From Acinetobacter sp. WC-141 (GTDB lineage Bacteria > Pseudomonadota > Gammaproteobacteria > Pseudomonadales > Moraxellaceae): a stretch of DNA of 64,000 bases. Below, piece by piece: positions 35,199-45,419 of this stretch. The translations under genes were made by a program, and so were the position numbers. The DNA lies in assembly GCF_000313935.1 (NCBI RefSeq), contig NZ_AMSS01000052.1:54721-118720 (forward strand), written 5' to 3'. The notes beneath the pieces were generated by a model. The model worked only from the letters and a program-made list of their open reading frames with translations, made no database searches and was not told the DNA's origin. Positions within the stretch are counted from its first letter, which is position 1, and each line of letters begins with the position of its first letter.

Positions 35199-38100
35199 TT
35201 AGTTACGGACTTTGAGCAATGTTGGTGTAAGTTCATCCCAACGTTGTTTTGCAGCATCCATTGCTTTCATTTTAATATGACCATAACCACGAACTTCTGC
35301 TGGTAATTTTGCAATTTGCTCAGCGACTGCCAGGTTATGATTGTCTGGTGCTTCAACGAGTGCTTCAACAAATGCGATGTAACGGTCACGCCACGCTTGT
35401 TCATGTTGACGTTCTTCTTGACGCGCAAATGGGTCAAGGAAAGTTTCACGAAGCCATTGTAAGCGCGCAAGCATCATCATTGGGAAGCGCATCCAGTAAC
35501 CAAACGCACGTTTACGAACATTTTTCAGACCACCGAGTAACGCTGGTGGAGCAAGGTGATACGTTAAACGTAAGCCTTTACCGAATTGGGTTTCAATCGA
35601 TTCTTTGAAGCTCTTACCTGTTAACAGACGTGCAACTTCATATTCATCTTTATAAGCCATAACTCTATAAAGCTGAGTCGCAATCGTACCCGTTAACTCT
35701 TCTGGTAGTTTTTTAGCGGCCAATTCTACAAGCGTACGGTATTTAGCTGCATAAGCTTCATTCCAGTAGTCTGTTAAACGAGCAGAACGATCTTCAACAA
35801 GTTCAGCCAAAGTTTGCGGAGTTTTAGTTTTTGGCATTGCCGCAACTAAGCGTGCAGCTAAAGTTGGGTCACTTGCAAGATGACAACCCACACGGAAAGC
35901 TTCGAGGTTCTTTTCAACAGCAGTACCATTTAAGCGAATTGCTTTTTCAATGCTTTCACGCAGTAATGGAATACGTCCAGATTGCCATGCCATACCGAGT
36001 AATAACTGGTTGGTATAGATTGAATCACCTAAGAGCTGAGTTGCAATTCGAGCCGCTGGCAGAGAAACCAGTTGACCTTGACGAACACGACCACGAAGAC
36101 GATCAATTAAATCGCTAATAGGCGCATACCAGTCACGAGATTTAATAAACTCAGAAGTAGGAGTGCTGTCTTCATTCACAATAACCAAAGCATCATCTTT
36201 TAAGCGAGATAAAGCAGCGCTACCACCAGCGACGACGGCATCGGCACCAATCAATAATTCACATTGACCTGCTGGAATTTTAGTAGAAGAAATTTGCTCA
36301 TCACTTGCTGCAAGTTGAACGTATGAATAAACCGTACCACCTTTTTGAGCAAGACCTGCCATGTCCATAACACGAGTTGCTTTGCCTTCTAGGTGAGCTG
36401 CCATACCAAGGAGTGCACCAATAGTCACAACACCCGTACCACCAATACCGCCGACCATAATACGACTTGGCACGTCATATAACTGAGGAATGATTGGGGA
36501 TGTTGGCCAGCCTGCGCCAATGCCTTCAAATTTAGCTGGACGTTTCATATCACGTGTATGAACAGTCACAAAACTTGGGCAGAAACCTTCAGCACAAGTG
36601 AAGTCTTTATTACAGCTACTTTGGTTAATTTGACGTTTAGTACCTAAGGCAGTCTCTACTGGTTCGATAGATAAACAGTTTGATTTTTTCGAACAGTCGC
36701 CACAGCCTTCACAAATATCACTGTTAATGTATAAACGCTCAGCTGGGTCAGGGTAGACATCGCGTTTACGGCGACGGCGTTTTTCACTGGCACAGGTTTG
36801 TACATAAATTAAAGCGGTTACACCTGTAACTTCACGGAGCTCGCGTTGAACTGTATCGAGTTCATTACGGTGGCGAATTTCTACACCCGGTGCAATGCCA
36901 TCTTCTTCGTTTAATAATTTAACTTCATCCGTCACGATGACTTGTTTTTTAATCCCTTCAGCAGCAAGCTGACGAGTTAACTGTGCAACGCTTAAATGTC
37001 CATCTACATGCTGACCGCCTGTCATAGCGACTGCATCGTTGTAGAGGATTTTGTAGGTGATATTAGTTTTTGCAGCGATAGATTGGCGAATTGCTAAGTA
37101 ACCAGAGTGGAAGTAAGTTCCGTCACCAAGGTTGGCAAAAATATGTTTTTCATTGGTAAATGGTGATGCACCCACCCAACTTACACCTTCACCGCCCATT
37201 TGAGAGAACGTTTCAGTACCGCGGTCAAGTGAAACGGCAATATAGTGACAACCGATACCGCCTAATGCACGGCTACCTTCAGGAACTACGGTTGAAGAGT
37301 TATGAGGGCAACCACTACAGAAATAAGGTTTACGTTCTGCAAGATCAATAACACGTTTTGATTCTTGCTCTGCTTTTAGCAGTAAATCGATTCTGCTTTG
37401 AATTTGTGTTTTTAAGCTTTCTGGAATATCGAGTTTTAAGAAGCGAGCAGCCAGCATTTTTGCAATAGGTTCAGGCTGATACTCATAGTGACCAATGAGC
37501 GGTGCTTCTTCAATAGAAGTACTCCATTCGCCTTTGCCGTCAGTTGCTTTACCAATCACACGAGGACGTTTGTCATCAGGCAGTGAGTACAGCTCATCTT
37601 TAATTTGTGTTTCAATAATTGGACGTTTTTCTTCAATAACAATCAGCTCTTGTAAACCTTCGGCAAATTCACGAACACCTTGAGGTTCTAAAGGCCAAAT
37701 CAATCCAACTTGATAAACACGTAGCCCAAGCTGTTGGGCAGTTTCATCTTCAATACCTAAAATGCGTAAGGCTTCAATCGTATCTAAATAACCTTTACCA
37801 CTTGCGGCAATACCGACACGGGCATTTTCACAAGGCCATGTAACGGTGTTGATTTTGTTGGCACGGGCATAGGCCAAAACAGCAGGTAAGCGATATTTAT
37901 AAAGACGTTCTTCTTGTTGGATACCGTGGTCTGGCCAACGAATATTAACGCCGTCGGCAGGGAAATTAATATCTTCAGGTATAACCGGAGTAACACGGTC
38001 TAGGTCGACATGAACAGAAGCAGAGGTTTCTACAATTTCACTGACGAGCTTCATTGAAGACCAAAGGCCAGAAAAACGTGAAACTGCAATGGCGTGAACA

Positions 38101-38681
38101 CCAAAGTCTAAAATTTGTTGAACGGATGTTGGGTAGAAAATTGGAATGCCACAACCAATCATGACATGTTCAGACTGGTGAGGAATTGTAGAAGATTTAC
38201 ATGAGTGGTCATCACCAAATAAAGCAACGACACCACCACGTTCAGAGGTACCAGCTAAGTTAGCATGGCGGAGTACATCGCCTGAACGGTCAACACCCGG
38301 GCCTTTACCATACCACCATGAAGACACTCCATCATATTTGCCTTGGCCTGAAAGGTTAACTTGTTGGGTACCCCAAATTGCGGTAGCAGCCAAGTCTTCG
38401 TTTACACCAGGTTGAAATACAACATTATGGGATTTAAGTAATCCTTGAACTTGCCAAAGGAAACTATCATAGTTACCAACAGGAGAACCGCGATAACCAG
38501 AAATAAAACCAGCAGTATGATAACCATTCATCGCGTCACGGCGAGTTTGGGCAAGAGGCAACCGAACAAGTGCCTGAATGCCGGTCATATATGCTGTACC
38601 GTTATCACTTACATATTTATCTTCAAGTGACACATCCTTTGTTGCAATAATATTTGGAGTGACTTTTGTAGCTATATTCAT
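35199..38681 (-). CDS. Fused indolepyruvate:ferredoxin oxidoreductase
   Basis: A 1160-residue fusion of the 2-oxoacid:ferredoxin oxidoreductase subunits (IorA plus IorB), which decarboxylates aryl-pyruvates such as indolepyruvate to aryl-acetyl-CoA. The N-terminal domain has GYHTAGFISGYRGSPVGNYD. The TPP-binding part has FCSGCPHNSST and NLGDGTYFHSGYLAIRQS. An iron-sulfur cluster motif follows (CEGCGDCSKKSNC and SSCNKDFTCAEGFC). The IorB-like part has MVGGIGGTGVVTIGALLGMAA and MAGLAQKGGTVYSYVQLA. A long helical C-terminal tail is normal for the proteobacterial fused form. The ATG follows AAGGAGATATAA. It is divergent from a LysR gene, its likely regulator. Confidence 0.92.
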   Translation of the reverse strand: MNIATKVTPNIIATKDVSLEDKYVSDNGTAYMTGIQALVRLPLAQTRRDAMNGYHTAGFISGYRGSPVGNYDSFLWQVQGLLKSHNVVFQPGVNEDLAATAIWGTQQVNLSGQGKYDGVSSWWYGKGPGVDRSGDVLRHANLAGTSERGGVVALFGDDHSCKSSTIPHQSEHVMIGCGIPIFYPTSVQQILDFGVHAIAVSRFSGLWSSMKLVSEIVETSASVHVDLDRVTPVIPEDINFPADGVNIRWPDHGIQQEERLYKYRLPAVLAYARANKINTVTWPCENARVGIAASGKGYLDTIEALRILGIEDETAQQLGLRVYQVGLIWPLEPQGVREFAEGLQELIVIEEKRPIIETQIKDELYSLPDDKRPRVIGKATDGKGEWSTSIEEAPLIGHYEYQPEPIAKMLAARFLKLDIPESLKTQIQSRIDLLLKAEQESKRVIDLAERKPYFCSGCPHNSSTVVPEGSRALGGIGCHYIAVSLDRGTETFSQMGGEGVSWVGASPFTNEKHIFANLGDGTYFHSGYLAIRQSIAAKTNITYKILYNDAVAMTGGQHVDGHLSVAQLTRQLAAEGIKKQVIVTDEVKLLNEEDGIAPGVEIRHRNELDTVQRELREVTGVTALIYVQTCASEKRRRRKRDVYPDPAERLYINSDICEGCGDCSKKSNCLSIEPVETALGTKRQINQSSCNKDFTCAEGFCPSFVTVHTRDMKRPAKFEGIGAGWPTSPIIPQLYDVPSRIMVGGIGGTGVVTIGALLGMAAHLEGKATRVMDMAGLAQKGGTVYSYVQLAASDEQISSTKIPAGQCELLIGADAVVAGGSAALSRLKDDALVIVNEDSTPTSEFIKSRDWYAPISDLIDRLRGRVRQGQLVSLPAARIATQLLGDSIYTNQLLLGMAWQSGRIPLLRESIEKAIRLNGTAVEKNLEAFRVGCHLASDPTLAARLVAAMPKTKTPQTLAELVEDRSARLTDYWNEAYAAKYRTLVELAAKKLPEELTGTIATQLYRVMAYKDEYEVARLLTGKSFKESIETQFGKGLRLTYHLAPPALLGGLKNVRKRAFGYWMRFPMMMLARLQWLRETFLDPFARQEERQHEQAWRDRYIAFVEALVEAPDNHNLAVAEQIAKLPAEVRGYGHIKMKAMDAAKQRWDELTPTLLKVRN

Positions 38682-38808
38682 TTATATCTCCTTAGAATTT
38701 TTAGTAGCTCGGACTACTTTCTTTTTTCAACATCCAGTTGAATATTTGGAGCAAGTGACATACGAAATAAAAAAAGATCGGTTCCTCTTCTTAAAAAGAA
38801 TTAGTGCC

Positions 38809-38822
38809 AATGTATGTACATT
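38809..38822. promoter_or_regulatory. Inverted repeat in the LysR/oxidoreductase gap
   Basis: AATGTA-TG-TACATT, perfect arms with a two-base centre, lies between the divergent oxidoreductase (38681) and LysR (38886) genes. LysR proteins usually bind interrupted palindromes in such gaps, so this is a candidate site, though it lacks a clear T-N11-A spacing. Confidence 0.35.
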
Positions 38823-38885
38823 TAGTCATTGTGGTTGAACTAAACTGGTGCAACAATCCGTAATTTAGGAAAACATATTTACGTT

Positions 38886-39827
38886 ATGCGCAAAAATCTC
38901 GATGGTGGACTATTGCATGCAATGCATGCATTCCTGAAAGTGATTGATAGCGGGAGTTTCACAGCAGCAGCTGAGCAGATGGATCTGACCACAGCACAGG
39001 TTTCACGTCTTATCAGCGAGCTAGAAACACGCTTAGGTACAAAATTAATACAACGCTCAACGCGCCAGCAGGCACTGACCGATATTGGTGCGACTTATGC
39101 AGAGCGCTGTCGCCAAGTCATTTCAATGGTGGATGAAGCAGAATCAGAAGTAACAGGAACGGCATCTAAACCCAAAGGACGTTTACGTGTATTAAGCATG
39201 GGAAGCTTTGGGCATCATTATGTTTTTCCAGTAATGGCCGAGTTTTGTAAGCATTATCCTGAACTAACCGTGGAATATACGACTTCACAATACGTTCCAG
39301 ACCTATTGGCAAAAGGGGTCGATGTCAGTCTGTATCTCACTGAATCATTAACTGACTCTCGGTTTGTTGCACGCAGAATTGGCACTATTTTTTCTGTTTT
39401 ATGTGCTTCACCTGCGTATTTAGAAAAACATGGAGTACCTAAGTCCCCAGAAGAATTAAAAAACCATGCCTGTTTACGCTTAGTAAACCCGTCTATTACA
39501 CCAGATTGGCACTTGTTAAATGCAAAGGGTGAGTCTTACCAGATTGATACTGGCGGGCAACTTATTGCAGATAACCCAGAGTTATTGTTAGATGTGGTGC
39601 AACAAGATATGGGCGTGGCGTTATTGCCGATGTTTTCAGCTTTAGATGCGGTTCAGAATGGAAGATTATGTCATATCTTGCCAGAGTGGCGTTCGCCCGA
39701 TATCGGGGTTTATACCTTATTGCCTTCACGCCATTTTATCGATGCCAAAACACGTGCATGGTTAGATTGGGTGGAAGAATATATTTCTCCAAGAATTGAA
39801 ATGGATGCATCTTATTTTTATAAATAA
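38886..39827 (+). CDS. LysR-family transcription regulator
   Basis: A 313-residue LysR protein. The helix-turn-helix is at about residues 10-70 (MHAFLKVIDSGSFTAAAEQMDLTTAQVSRLISELETRLGTKLIQRSTRQQALTDIG region), and the effector domain follows (GRLRVLSMGSFGHHYVFPVM, ADNPELLLDVVQQDMGVALLP). It is in the CrgA/AaeR-like branch, to judge from RLISELETRLG and STRQ. Divergence from the oxidoreductase gene suggests it regulates that gene and itself. The Shine-Dalgarno GGAAAA is distant from the ATG. Confidence 0.88.
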   Translation: MRKNLDGGLLHAMHAFLKVIDSGSFTAAAEQMDLTTAQVSRLISELETRLGTKLIQRSTRQQALTDIGATYAERCRQVISMVDEAESEVTGTASKPKGRLRVLSMGSFGHHYVFPVMAEFCKHYPELTVEYTTSQYVPDLLAKGVDVSLYLTESLTDSRFVARRIGTIFSVLCASPAYLEKHGVPKSPEELKNHACLRLVNPSITPDWHLLNAKGESYQIDTGGQLIADNPELLLDVVQQDMGVALLPMFSALDAVQNGRLCHILPEWRSPDIGVYTLLPSRHFIDAKTRAWLDWVEEYISPRIEMDASYFYK

Positions 39828-40078
39828 TGAGATAAATTTTTTAAGGATTAAGCTAGAAAAGGGATGAAAAATAATACGGATTAGAATAAAAAGAGGGTAG
39901 AGAATGCTTCTGTTGAGAGAGGCAGTTGATACAGAGATAAATAATAGATTTTAAAAAAATTGCATGAGGGATTTAGTCCCAATTCCTGAACGAAATGAGA
40001 TAAAGATGAGACATGATGATCTGGTACTCCGCCTAATATTAAGCCTTATACCAGATGCTGAGCTATTTTAATTTATAA

Positions 40079-40981
40079 CTATGCACATTGGGTTTGCCAA
40101 TAAGCATTTGCATAATTCGACAAGCTTTTTCGGTTTAATACATTGCTAATATTTTGGCTGGCTTGCATCAGTTTCTCTAAGTCAATGCCAGTTTCAAAGC
40201 CCATGTGTGACAGCAAATAAAACAGATCTTCGGTCGATACATTACCCGAGGCACCTTTGGCATAAGGACAACCGCCAAGACCTGCAAGGGATGAATCAAA
40301 AACACGAATGCCTTGCTGTAAAGACTGGTAAATATTGGCAATTGCCATGCCGTAGGTATTGTGGAAATGCCCAGCCAAAACCTTGCTGTCCAGTTCAGCG
40401 AGGCATGCTTGCCAAACCTTTTGAACGCGATCTGGTGTTGCTGTGCCAATGGTTTCACCTAAAGACACTTCATAGCACCCCATGTCATAGAGTCGTTTAA
40501 CAACTTTTACGACTTGCTCAGGGGCAATTGCGCCTTCATAGGGACAATCGACAATACAAGAGACATAACCGCGTACACGGATGTTATGTGCTTTTGCAGC
40601 GCTCATGACATCGCTAAATTTTTCAAAGCTTTCGTCAATAGAGCAGTTAATATTTTTACGAGTAAAACTCTCAGAAGCTGCGGTAAACACCGCAACTTCT
40701 TTGCATCCTACTGCTTGAGCAGTTTCAAAGCCTTTGATATTGGGGGTGAGCAAGCTAAATTGCACATCTGTGGTCTGGGGTAACAGCTTAAACAGCTCGT
40801 CACTTTGAGCCATTTGCGGTACCCACTTTGCCGAAACGCATGAACCGACTTCAATTGATTTCAGACCTGCATTAATCAGGTCATTAATGAAGTTTAAACG
40901 CTGTTCGACGGTTAAAGCCTGCTTTTCGTTTTGGAGACCATCTCTGGGACCGACCTCCACGATTTTGACAAACTCACTCAT
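40079..40981 (-). CDS. liuE: Hydroxymethylglutaryl-CoA lyase
   Basis: A 300-residue TIM-barrel lyase cleaving HMG-CoA to acetoacetate and acetyl-CoA, the last step of leucine/isovalerate breakdown. VEVGPRDGLQNEK is the N-terminal metal- and substrate-binding signature (R-D pair), and AGLGGCPYAKGASGNVSTEDL contains the catalytic cysteine loop. The ATG overlaps the liuD stop (ATGA) and follows AGGAGGAAGTTGC, the strongest ribosome-binding site of the operon. Last gene of the liu operon. Confidence 0.93.
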   Translation of the reverse strand: MSEFVKIVEVGPRDGLQNEKQALTVEQRLNFINDLINAGLKSIEVGSCVSAKWVPQMAQSDELFKLLPQTTDVQFSLLTPNIKGFETAQAVGCKEVAVFTAASESFTRKNINCSIDESFEKFSDVMSAAKAHNIRVRGYVSCIVDCPYEGAIAPEQVVKVVKRLYDMGCYEVSLGETIGTATPDRVQKVWQACLAELDSKVLAGHFHNTYGMAIANIYQSLQQGIRVFDSSLAGLGGCPYAKGASGNVSTEDLFYLLSHMGFETGIDLEKLMQASQNISNVLNRKSLSNYANAYWQTQCA

Positions 40982-42969
40982 GCAACTTCCTCCTGAGCAG
41001 GCTGAAATTCCACAAGCTCATCGCCAGCTTTGACTTGATCACCGACTTGGAAATAGGAATCTACAATCACCCCATCTTTAGGGGCACGAATGGTGTATTC
41101 CATTTTCATTGCTTCAAGGGTCATTAAAATATCGTCTTTTTTAACGCTATGATTTGCACTCACCAAAACTTGAGTGACCACACCCGGCATTGGTGCTTTT
41201 AAGTGACCTTCATCGGCTTGGCTATCTGCTTGATTGAAGTCTTGGCGAATATAAGCAAACTTATAACTTTGTCCATTTTGGAACAAGGTAATGCCTTGCT
41301 GACTTTGGTTAAAAGACAGCTTTTGCTGAGTTCCACCAATTTGAACAGACGCCGTATGCGCATCAATCAATTGACCAGAAATCGGGTAGCTTTGACCGTT
41401 ATATTCTGCGGTGAAGCCACCTTCATTTGAGGCAAACTTGATTTGAATATTTTGGTTTAAATAATTCAGTTTAATAGTGTGCTGATAAGCAATATTTAAA
41501 CGCCATAGAGGTTGAGCTTGCCAAAGCTGTTTTTGGCTTGAGCTGTTGTTATTAAGTTTACTTAAAAACTCAATAAATGCCGCTGCTACCACTAGTTCTG
41601 GTTTAATTTCTTCAGGACTAAACAAGAAGTTTTGTTCACGTTGAATCAAGTTAGTATCAAGCTTGGCTTGTTTAAACGATTCGCTACGAACAATTTTTTC
41701 AAGGAAAGCAATATTGTTGCCTAAACCATCGACATGGAATTGGCTTAAAGCGTGTTGCATTTGAATGAGCGCAGCTTCACGGTTTTTACCCCATACGATC
41801 AGTTTGGCAATCATTGGGTCGTAATACGTCGTGATTTCATCGCCTTCAACAATACCGCTGTCTACACGTACATATTGGTTTTGAGTTGGGTAACGTAAAT
41901 AGTCAATTTTTCCGATTGCAGGTAAAAAGCCTTTTTCTGGTTCTTCGGCGTAAATACGTGCTTCGAGTGCATGTCCATGAATCTGCAATTCGTTTTGTAG
42001 TTTAGGCAATGGTTCGCCATAAGCCACACGAAGTTGCCATTCTACCAAGTCTTCACCTGTAATCATTTCAGTGACAGGGTGTTCGACTTGTAGACGGGTA
42101 TTCATTTCCATGAAATACGCCGTACCATCTTGTTCCACAATAAACTCAACCGTACCAGCACCGACATAATTTACCGCACGTGCAGCATCAATTGCCGCTT
42201 GACGCATTGCATCGAGCTTCTCGCTTAGCATTTGTGGAGCAGGGGCTTCTTCTAATACTTTTTGGTGACGGCGTTGTACTGAACAATCACGCTCAAACAA
42301 ATGCACATAGTTGCCATGTGTATCACCAAACACTTGCACTTCAATATGACGTGGTTGAATCACATAACGCTCAATTAAGACGTCATCATTGCCAAAGCTC
42401 GATTTAGCTTCACGTTTACACGAGGCTAAGGCATGCAGAAAGTCTTCACTGCGTTCAACCAGACTCATGCCTTTACCACCGCCGCCCGCACTGGCTTTAA
42501 TTAAAACAGGATAGCCAATTCGGTCTGCTTGCTGTTTTAAAAAGTCAGCATCTTGGTTGGTTCCGTGATAACCCGGTGTTAAAGGAACACCTGCTTTTTC
42601 CATTAAAGCTTTAGAGGTCGCTTTTAAGCCCATCGCTAAAATGGCATCCACTGGTGGGCCAATAAAGCAAATGTTGTGTTGTTGACAAGCGAGTGCAAAC
42701 TGATCATTTTCAGAAAGGAAGCCGTAGCCCGGGTGAACCGCTTGGCTGCCCGTATCAATCGCTGCTTGAATAATACGATCAACCTGTAAATAGCTTTGCG
42801 TTGCAGGGGACTGACCAATATAAACCGCTTCATCTGCAAGTTTGACATGTTGTGCGTTTGCGTCTGCATCGGAGTAAACGGCAACCGTTCTAATACCTAA
42901 TTTTTTAGCTGTACGAATTACACGGCAGGCAATTTCGCCACGGTTCGCAATTAAAATCTTTTCAAACAT
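40978..42969 (-). CDS. liuD: 3-methylcrotonyl-CoA carboxylase biotin subunit
   Basis: A 663-residue alpha subunit. Biotin carboxylase domain: FEKILIANRGEIACRVIRTA, ATP-grasp KASAGGGGKGMSLVE, EMNTRLQVEHPVTEMITG. A linker domain of about 150 residues leads to the C-terminal biotinyl domain, where K622 in LEAMKMEYTI is the biotin site. With LiuB it carboxylates 3-methylcrotonyl-CoA. It starts 11 bases after liuC. All domains are intact. Confidence 0.93.
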   Translation of the reverse strand: MFEKILIANRGEIACRVIRTAKKLGIRTVAVYSDADANAQHVKLADEAVYIGQSPATQSYLQVDRIIQAAIDTGSQAVHPGYGFLSENDQFALACQQHNICFIGPPVDAILAMGLKATSKALMEKAGVPLTPGYHGTNQDADFLKQQADRIGYPVLIKASAGGGGKGMSLVERSEDFLHALASCKREAKSSFGNDDVLIERYVIQPRHIEVQVFGDTHGNYVHLFERDCSVQRRHQKVLEEAPAPQMLSEKLDAMRQAAIDAARAVNYVGAGTVEFIVEQDGTAYFMEMNTRLQVEHPVTEMITGEDLVEWQLRVAYGEPLPKLQNELQIHGHALEARIYAEEPEKGFLPAIGKIDYLRYPTQNQYVRVDSGIVEGDEITTYYDPMIAKLIVWGKNREAALIQMQHALSQFHVDGLGNNIAFLEKIVRSESFKQAKLDTNLIQREQNFLFSPEEIKPELVVAAAFIEFLSKLNNNSSSQKQLWQAQPLWRLNIAYQHTIKLNYLNQNIQIKFASNEGGFTAEYNGQSYPISGQLIDAHTASVQIGGTQQKLSFNQSQQGITLFQNGQSYKFAYIRQDFNQADSQADEGHLKAPMPGVVTQVLVSANHSVKKDDILMTLEAMKMEYTIRAPKDGVIVDSYFQVGDQVKAGDELVEFQPAQEEVA

Positions 42970-42980
42970 GATGATCGTCC

Positions 42981-43784
42981 TTAATTGTTGTTATTCGAGT
43001 TAGAAACCCAAGCAGGCTGCTGTTTATTTAAAAAGGCACTCAGACCTTCTTTTGCCTCGCTACCTTGACGAACTTGAGCAATATGATGAGCTGTCTGTTG
43101 TAGCAAATCATTGCTCATAGTCTGGTTGCTCACCATTTGGATCAGTTGTTTTGAGGCCGCTTGAGCATGTGGGCCACCAAGTAATAGAGCATCAATAATT
43201 TCTTGAACTTTTTTATCTAAGTCTTCAGCATCTGCAACTTCGTGTGCCAAACCAATGTGTTTGGCTTCACGTGCTGAAATTCGCTCGGCAGTTAAGAAGT
43301 AACGAGAGGCTTGTCTTGCGCCAATTGCACGAATTACATAGGGACTAATGGTAGATGGAGCAAGCCCTAAACGAACCTCCGATGTTGCAAACTTGGCATC
43401 CGTGCTGGCAATGCAAATATCACATGCCGACGCCAAGCCCATACCGCCACCAAAGGCAATACCATGTACACGAGCAATAGTCGGTTGTTTTAGCGTTGCA
43501 AGTGCATCCAACATTTGCGCAAGTTTTAATGCATCTGCTTCATTTTCTGCTGAAGATGCTTGACCTGCCTGTTTCATCCAGTTGAGGTCGGCACCTGCTG
43601 AAAAGCTTTTGCCGCGACCTGCTAAAACCACAACGCGAATATCATTACGTGTATTGATTTGCTTAAAGCAAGCATGCAGCTCTTCAATGACTGTAGTATT
43701 GAATGCGTTGTGTAATTCAGGGCGGTTCAGCCAAACATAGGCAACCTGACCTTGTTGTTCGAGTTGTAAAAATTGATAGCTCAT
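42981..43784 (-). CDS. liuC: Methylglutaconyl-CoA hydratase
   Basis: A 267-residue crotonase-fold enzyme. AGRGKSFSAGADLNWMKQ and ARVHGIAFGGGMGLASACDI form the oxyanion hole; TSEVRLGLAPSTISPYVIRAIG is typical of the LiuC/AUH group, with the glutamate in SEVRLGL. I start it at the ATG at 43784, spaced from GAGG; a GTG six bases earlier overlaps that site. Located between carboxylase subunit genes as in other liu operons. Confidence 0.9.
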   Translation of the reverse strand: MSYQFLQLEQQGQVAYVWLNRPELHNAFNTTVIEELHACFKQINTRNDIRVVVLAGRGKSFSAGADLNWMKQAGQASSAENEADALKLAQMLDALATLKQPTIARVHGIAFGGGMGLASACDICIASTDAKFATSEVRLGLAPSTISPYVIRAIGARQASRYFLTAERISAREAKHIGLAHEVADAEDLDKKVQEIIDALLLGGPHAQAASKQLIQMVSNQTMSNDLLQQTAHHIAQVRQGSEAKEGLSAFLNKQQPAWVSNSNNNN

Positions 43785-43793
43785 ATACACCTC

Positions 43794-45395
43794 TTACATG
43801 CGGAACACGCCAAATTTGGTTGGCTGGATTGGGGCATTCATAGCAGCTGCAAGACTTAAACCAAGTACTTGGCGAGTTTGAGCTGGGTCGATTACACCGT
43901 CATCCCAAAGTCGGGCAGAAGCATAATACGGATGGCCTTGGCGCTCGTATTGTTCACGAATTGGTTGTTTAAATTCATCTTCTTGTTGAGCTGACCACTC
44001 GGCACCTTTTTGCTCAATCTGATCACGTTTTAAAGTTGACAGCACGCTTGCTGCTTGCTCGCCGCCCATCACTGAAATACGAGAGTTCGGCCATGTCCAT
44101 AAAAAGCGTGGTGAATAAGCACGTCCGCACATCCCGTAGTTGCCTGCACCAAACGAACCGCCAATAATTAGGGTAAGTTTTGGTACATTTGCGGTTGCAA
44201 CTGCCATAACCAATTTAGCGCCGTTTTTTGCAATCCCTTCATTTTCATACTGGCGACCAACCATAAAGCCCGTAATGTTTTGTAGGAATAACAATGGAAT
44301 ATTGCGCTGTGTACATAGCTCAATAAAGTGCGCACCTTTTTGTGCAGACTCGGAAAATAAAATCCCGTTATTGGCAATAATGCCGACTGGCATACCGTAG
44401 AGTGAAGCGAAACCAGTAATCAGTGTTGAACCAAAACGTGCTTTAAACTCATCAAAACGAGAGCCGTCTACAATACGGGCAATCACTTCACGCACATCAA
44501 AAGGTTTACGCGCATCACTTGGCACCACACCATACAGTTCCGATGCATCAAATAGCGGTTCATCAACTTGTTTATTTAAGTCGTTTGGCTTTTTATTTAA
44601 GTTCGCAACAATGTTCCGTGCAATCGCAATCGCATGTTCATCATTTTCAGCTAAATGGTCAGCCACACCCGAAAGACGTGTGTGAACATCACCACCGCCT
44701 AAATCTTCACTGCTGACGACTTCGCCAGTTGCAGCTTTTACCAGAGGAGGGCCACCTAAGAAAATCGTACCTTGATTACGTACAATGATGGTCTCATCAG
44801 ACATGGCAGGAACATAAGCACCACCTGCGGTACAGCTACCCATCACTACAGCAATTTGGGCAATACCTAAGCTCGACATGCGCGCTTGATTATAGAAAAT
44901 ACGCCCAAAGTGATCGCGGTCTGGGAAGACTTCATCTTGCATTGGTAAATAGGCACCGCCTGAGTCTACCAAATAAATACAAGGCAAGTGATTTTGTTCA
45001 GCAATTTCTTGTGCGCGTAAATGCTTTTTAACCGTAAGGGGATAATATGTTCCGCCTTTAACCGTTGCATCGTTGGCAACGATCATGCAAGTGATGCCGT
45101 TGACTTGACCAATACCTGCAATCACACCTGCGGCAGGAACATCATCTTCATAAACGTTGTACGCTGCCAATTGACCAATTTCTAAAAATGCCGTGCCGAC
45201 ATCAATCAGTTGATCAATACGTTCACGGGGTAAAAGTTTACCTCGAGCCAAATGTTTTTGACGGGCATTTTCACCACCGCCTAAAGCAATACGCTGGGCA
45301 ACTTGTTTTAGATCTGTGACCAATGTTTGCATGGCTTGCTGGTTTGTTTTGAAGTCTTCACTTCGAACATTAATCTTGCTTTGTAATTGGTTCAT
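43794..45395 (-). CDS. liuB: 3-methylcrotonyl-CoA carboxylase carboxyltransferase subunit
   Basis: A 533-residue beta subunit with the two crotonase-like halves of the family. [23 protein letters not shown] starts the N-half, [21 protein letters not shown] and [16 protein letters not shown] are MCC-specific, and [12 protein letters not shown] plus [17 protein letters not shown] define the C-half. It transfers the carboxyl group from biotin to 3-methylcrotonyl-CoA. The ATG follows AAGGACGCATCTT. Confidence 0.93.
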   Translation of the reverse strand: MNQLQSKINVRSEDFKTNQQAMQTLVTDLKQVAQRIALGGGENARQKHLARGKLLPRERIDQLIDVGTAFLEIGQLAAYNVYEDDVPAAGVIAGIGQVNGITCMIVANDATVKGGTYYPLTVKKHLRAQEIAEQNHLPCIYLVDSGGAYLPMQDEVFPDRDHFGRIFYNQARMSSLGIAQIAVVMGSCTAGGAYVPAMSDETIIVRNQGTIFLGGPPLVKAATGEVVSSEDLGGGDVHTRLSGVADHLAENDEHAIAIARNIVANLNKKPNDLNKQVDEPLFDASELYGVVPSDARKPFDVREVIARIVDGSRFDEFKARFGSTLITGFASLYGMPVGIIANNGILFSESAQKGAHFIELCTQRNIPLLFLQNITGFMVGRQYENEGIAKNGAKLVMAVATANVPKLTLIIGGSFGAGNYGMCGRAYSPRFLWTWPNSRISVMGGEQAASVLSTLKRDQIEQKGAEWSAQQEDEFKQPIREQYERQGHPYYASARLWDDGVIDPAQTRQVLGLSLAAAMNAPIQPTKFGVFRM

Positions 45396-45419
45396 AAGAT
45401 GCGTCCTTATTTATAATTA

